Source of the DNA: Pseudomonadota bacterium
Lineage (GTDB): Bacteria > Bdellovibrionota_B > Oligoflexia > Oligoflexales > JAPPIL01
Assembly: GCA_028877195.1 (NCBI GenBank)
Contig: JAPPIL010000112.1
Span: 1-15,171, forward strand
Direction: 5' to 3'
DNA: 15,171 nucleotides
Shown: in pieces, positions 13,860-15,171 of the stretch
Numbering within the stretch: the stretch's first letter is position 1
Layout of the letters: each line of letters begins with the position of its first letter
Notes under the pieces: model-generated
Seen by the model: only the letters and a program-made list of their open reading frames with translations
What the model was told of the DNA's origin: nothing
Database searches by the model: none
Made by a program: the position numbers and the translations under genes

Positions 13860-15116
13860 ATGACTAGAATAACCCAAATTTTAGCACGTGAGGTGTTGGA
13901 TTCACGTGGGTACCCGACCGTTGAGGTGGATGTTATCTTGGAGGGTGGCGATAAGGGTCGTGCTGCCGCGCCTTCAGGGGCATCAACTGGCAAGTATGAA
14001 GCACACGAGTTGCGTGATGCGGACATGTCGCGGTTTTCTGGTAAAGGAGTGTTGCGGGCGGTTAGAAACGTCAAGGAACTGATCGCACCGCGTTTGATTG
14101 GCAACGATGTTTTTGATCAACAGGCGGTGGATAGACTGTTGTTGGATTTGGACGGTTCAAGCAACAAGTCAGCATTGGGTGCGAATACACTGTTGGCGGT
14201 GTCATTAGCGACTGCGAAGGCGGCGGCTAATTGCTGTAAGCTACCACTATATCGTTATTTGGGTGGGGCGATGGCTTGTCGCTTGCCGATGCCGATGGTG
14301 AATGTGTTGAACGGTGGTGTGCATGCTGACAATGGTTTAGCTTTTCAAGAGTTTATGCTTGTGCCAGTTGGGGCAAAAAATTTTTCGCAAGCAGTGCGAA
14401 TAGCGGCGGAGGTGTTCCATGCACTGGGCAATGTGTTGAAGGCAAATTCACATACTACGGCAGTTGGTGATGAAGGTGGTTATGCTCCGAAACTTACTAG
14501 TGAGCAAGAGGCGATTACAACGATAATAGCAGCGATTACGCAAGCAGGGTATGAGCCAGAGAAGGAGGTGTGTTTAGCCCTTGATGTTGCGGCATCGGAA
14601 TTTTATCACGATGGCAACTACCGTCTCGGCGAGCAGACGCTTACCTCCAAAGAGTTGGTTGAGCATTTGGCTGCTTTGAGTGCTAAGTATCCCATCGTGT
14701 CGATAGAGGATGGTTTGCACGAAGATGATTGGGAAGGCTTTGCTGCTTTGACTGCCAAGATAGGTGATAGAGTGCGAATTGTTGGCGATGATTTGTTTGT
14801 TACGAACAAGAAGCGCATGCTGCAGGGCGCAGTGAAGCGGGCAGCTAATGCCATTCTAATCAAGCCTAATCAAATAGGAACATTGAGTGAAACGCTTGAT
14901 ACGGTTATTAGTGCTGGTCATGTTGGTTTTGATACGGTGGTTTCGCACCGATCGGGCGAGACCGAAGACACGACTATTGCGGACATTGCGGTGGCGACTA
15001 ATTCTTTTGCGATCAAGACAGGCTCAATGTCTCGTAGCGAGCGTATATGTAAGTATAATCAATTGCTCCGTATCGAAGAAGAGCTTGGCGAAACTGCGGT
15101 GTGTAGTTGGAGCTGA
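13860..15116 (+). CDS. eno: Enolase (phosphopyruvate hydratase)
   Basis: Catalyses 2-phosphoglycerate to phosphoenolpyruvate in glycolysis and gluconeogenesis, using Mg2+. The 418-residue protein is slightly shorter than the usual 425-435 but complete, from REVLDSRGYPTVEV to KYNQLLRIEEELG. The conserved site is intact: S42 in PSGASTG, H155 and E164 (GGVHADN, FQEFM), E205 in GDEGGYAP, metal ligands D242 (LALDVAASEFY), E283 (SIEDG) and D310 (VGDDLFVTN), catalytic K335 (ILIKPNQIGT), H363-R364-S365 (SHRSGET) and K386 (IKTGS). The ATG is placed where family N-termini begin, although its ribosome-binding site is weak. It suggests the organism retains at least lower glycolysis. It may be co-transcribed with a following gene. 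Confidence 0.97.
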   Translation: MTRITQILAREVLDSRGYPTVEVDVILEGGDKGRAAAPSGASTGKYEAHELRDADMSRFSGKGVLRAVRNVKELIAPRLIGNDVFDQQAVDRLLLDLDGSSNKSALGANTLLAVSLATAKAAANCCKLPLYRYLGGAMACRLPMPMVNVLNGGVHADNGLAFQEFMLVPVGAKNFSQAVRIAAEVFHALGNVLKANSHTTAVGDEGGYAPKLTSEQEAITTIIAAITQAGYEPEKEVCLALDVAASEFYHDGNYRLGEQTLTSKELVEHLAALSAKYPIVSIEDGLHEDDWEGFAALTAKIGDRVRIVGDDLFVTNKKRMLQGAVKRAANAILIKPNQIGTLSETLDTVISAGHVGFDTVVSHRSGETEDTTIADIAVATNSFAIKTGSMSRSERICKYNQLLRIEEELGETAVCSWS

Positions 15117-15171
15117 GTGAGTTCTTTCGTCAACCTTGTTGAACGTTCACTAAATGCAGAGGGGTTGGTAT
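15117..15171 (+). CDS. Possible start of the next gene (cut by window end)
   Basis: GTG directly follows the enolase stop codon, with GGAG a few bases upstream, and the frame stays open to the window edge (beginning MSSFVNLVERSLNAEG). Only 18 codons are visible, so neither reality nor function can be judged. A small hairpin TCAAC/GTTGA at 15130-15142 lies in the same stretch. Confidence 0.25.
   Translation, partial: MSSFVNLVERSLNAEGLV

Overview
The window looks like a Gram-negative-type bacterial chromosome with moderate GC (mid-40s percent by eye, not counted), frequent TTG starts and often weak Shine-Dalgarno sites. It has many exported or lipid-anchored products and a secreted ankyrin-repeat protein, which suggests a host- or protist-associated lifestyle. 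RNase Y together with a six-domain S1 and a PilC/GspF protein excludes a typical enteric. Dependentiae (TM6), Bdellovibrionota or another deep Gram-negative lineage would fit, but I cannot place the organism from sequence alone.

Layout. 122-1528 (+) is an exported ankyrin-repeat protein. 1645-3213 (+) is ribonuclease Y. A 315-bp structured spacer follows, and then a tight (+) cluster: rpsA (ribosomal protein S1), an RsmB-like rRNA cytosine methyltransferase, an exported protein with a degenerate phospholipase-D fold, and a small lipoprotein (3529-7871). Three genes then run on the (-) strand: a tiny secreted protein (7836-8048), a PhoD-like metallophosphoesterase lipoprotein (8353-9675) and a PilC/GspF inner-membrane platform protein (9884-11149). 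After a 462-bp structured spacer the (+) strand resumes with a zinc-site DnaC-like AAA+ ATPase (11612-12544). A second protein follows directly that I read as a diverged paralogue of it with both Walker motifs lost (12552-13223). Next come a small secreted low-complexity protein (13305-13724), enolase (13860-15116) and a possible next gene cut by the window edge.

How the parts relate. RNase Y, S1, the rRNA methyltransferase, the replication-loader-like ATPase and enolase are housekeeping genes. The ankyrin, PLD-like, PhoD-like and small secreted proteins are a cell-envelope or host-interface layer threaded between them. The main points for a second look are: (1) the tandem active/inactive AAA+ pair; (2) a dispersed intergenic repeat with three copies here, each next to inverted repeats; (3) an RNase Y whose fourth HD-domain metal ligand appears to be Asn instead of Asp; and (4) a PLD-fold protein that has lost the HKD His and Lys. 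No tRNA, rRNA, CRISPR array or intact transposase was seen.
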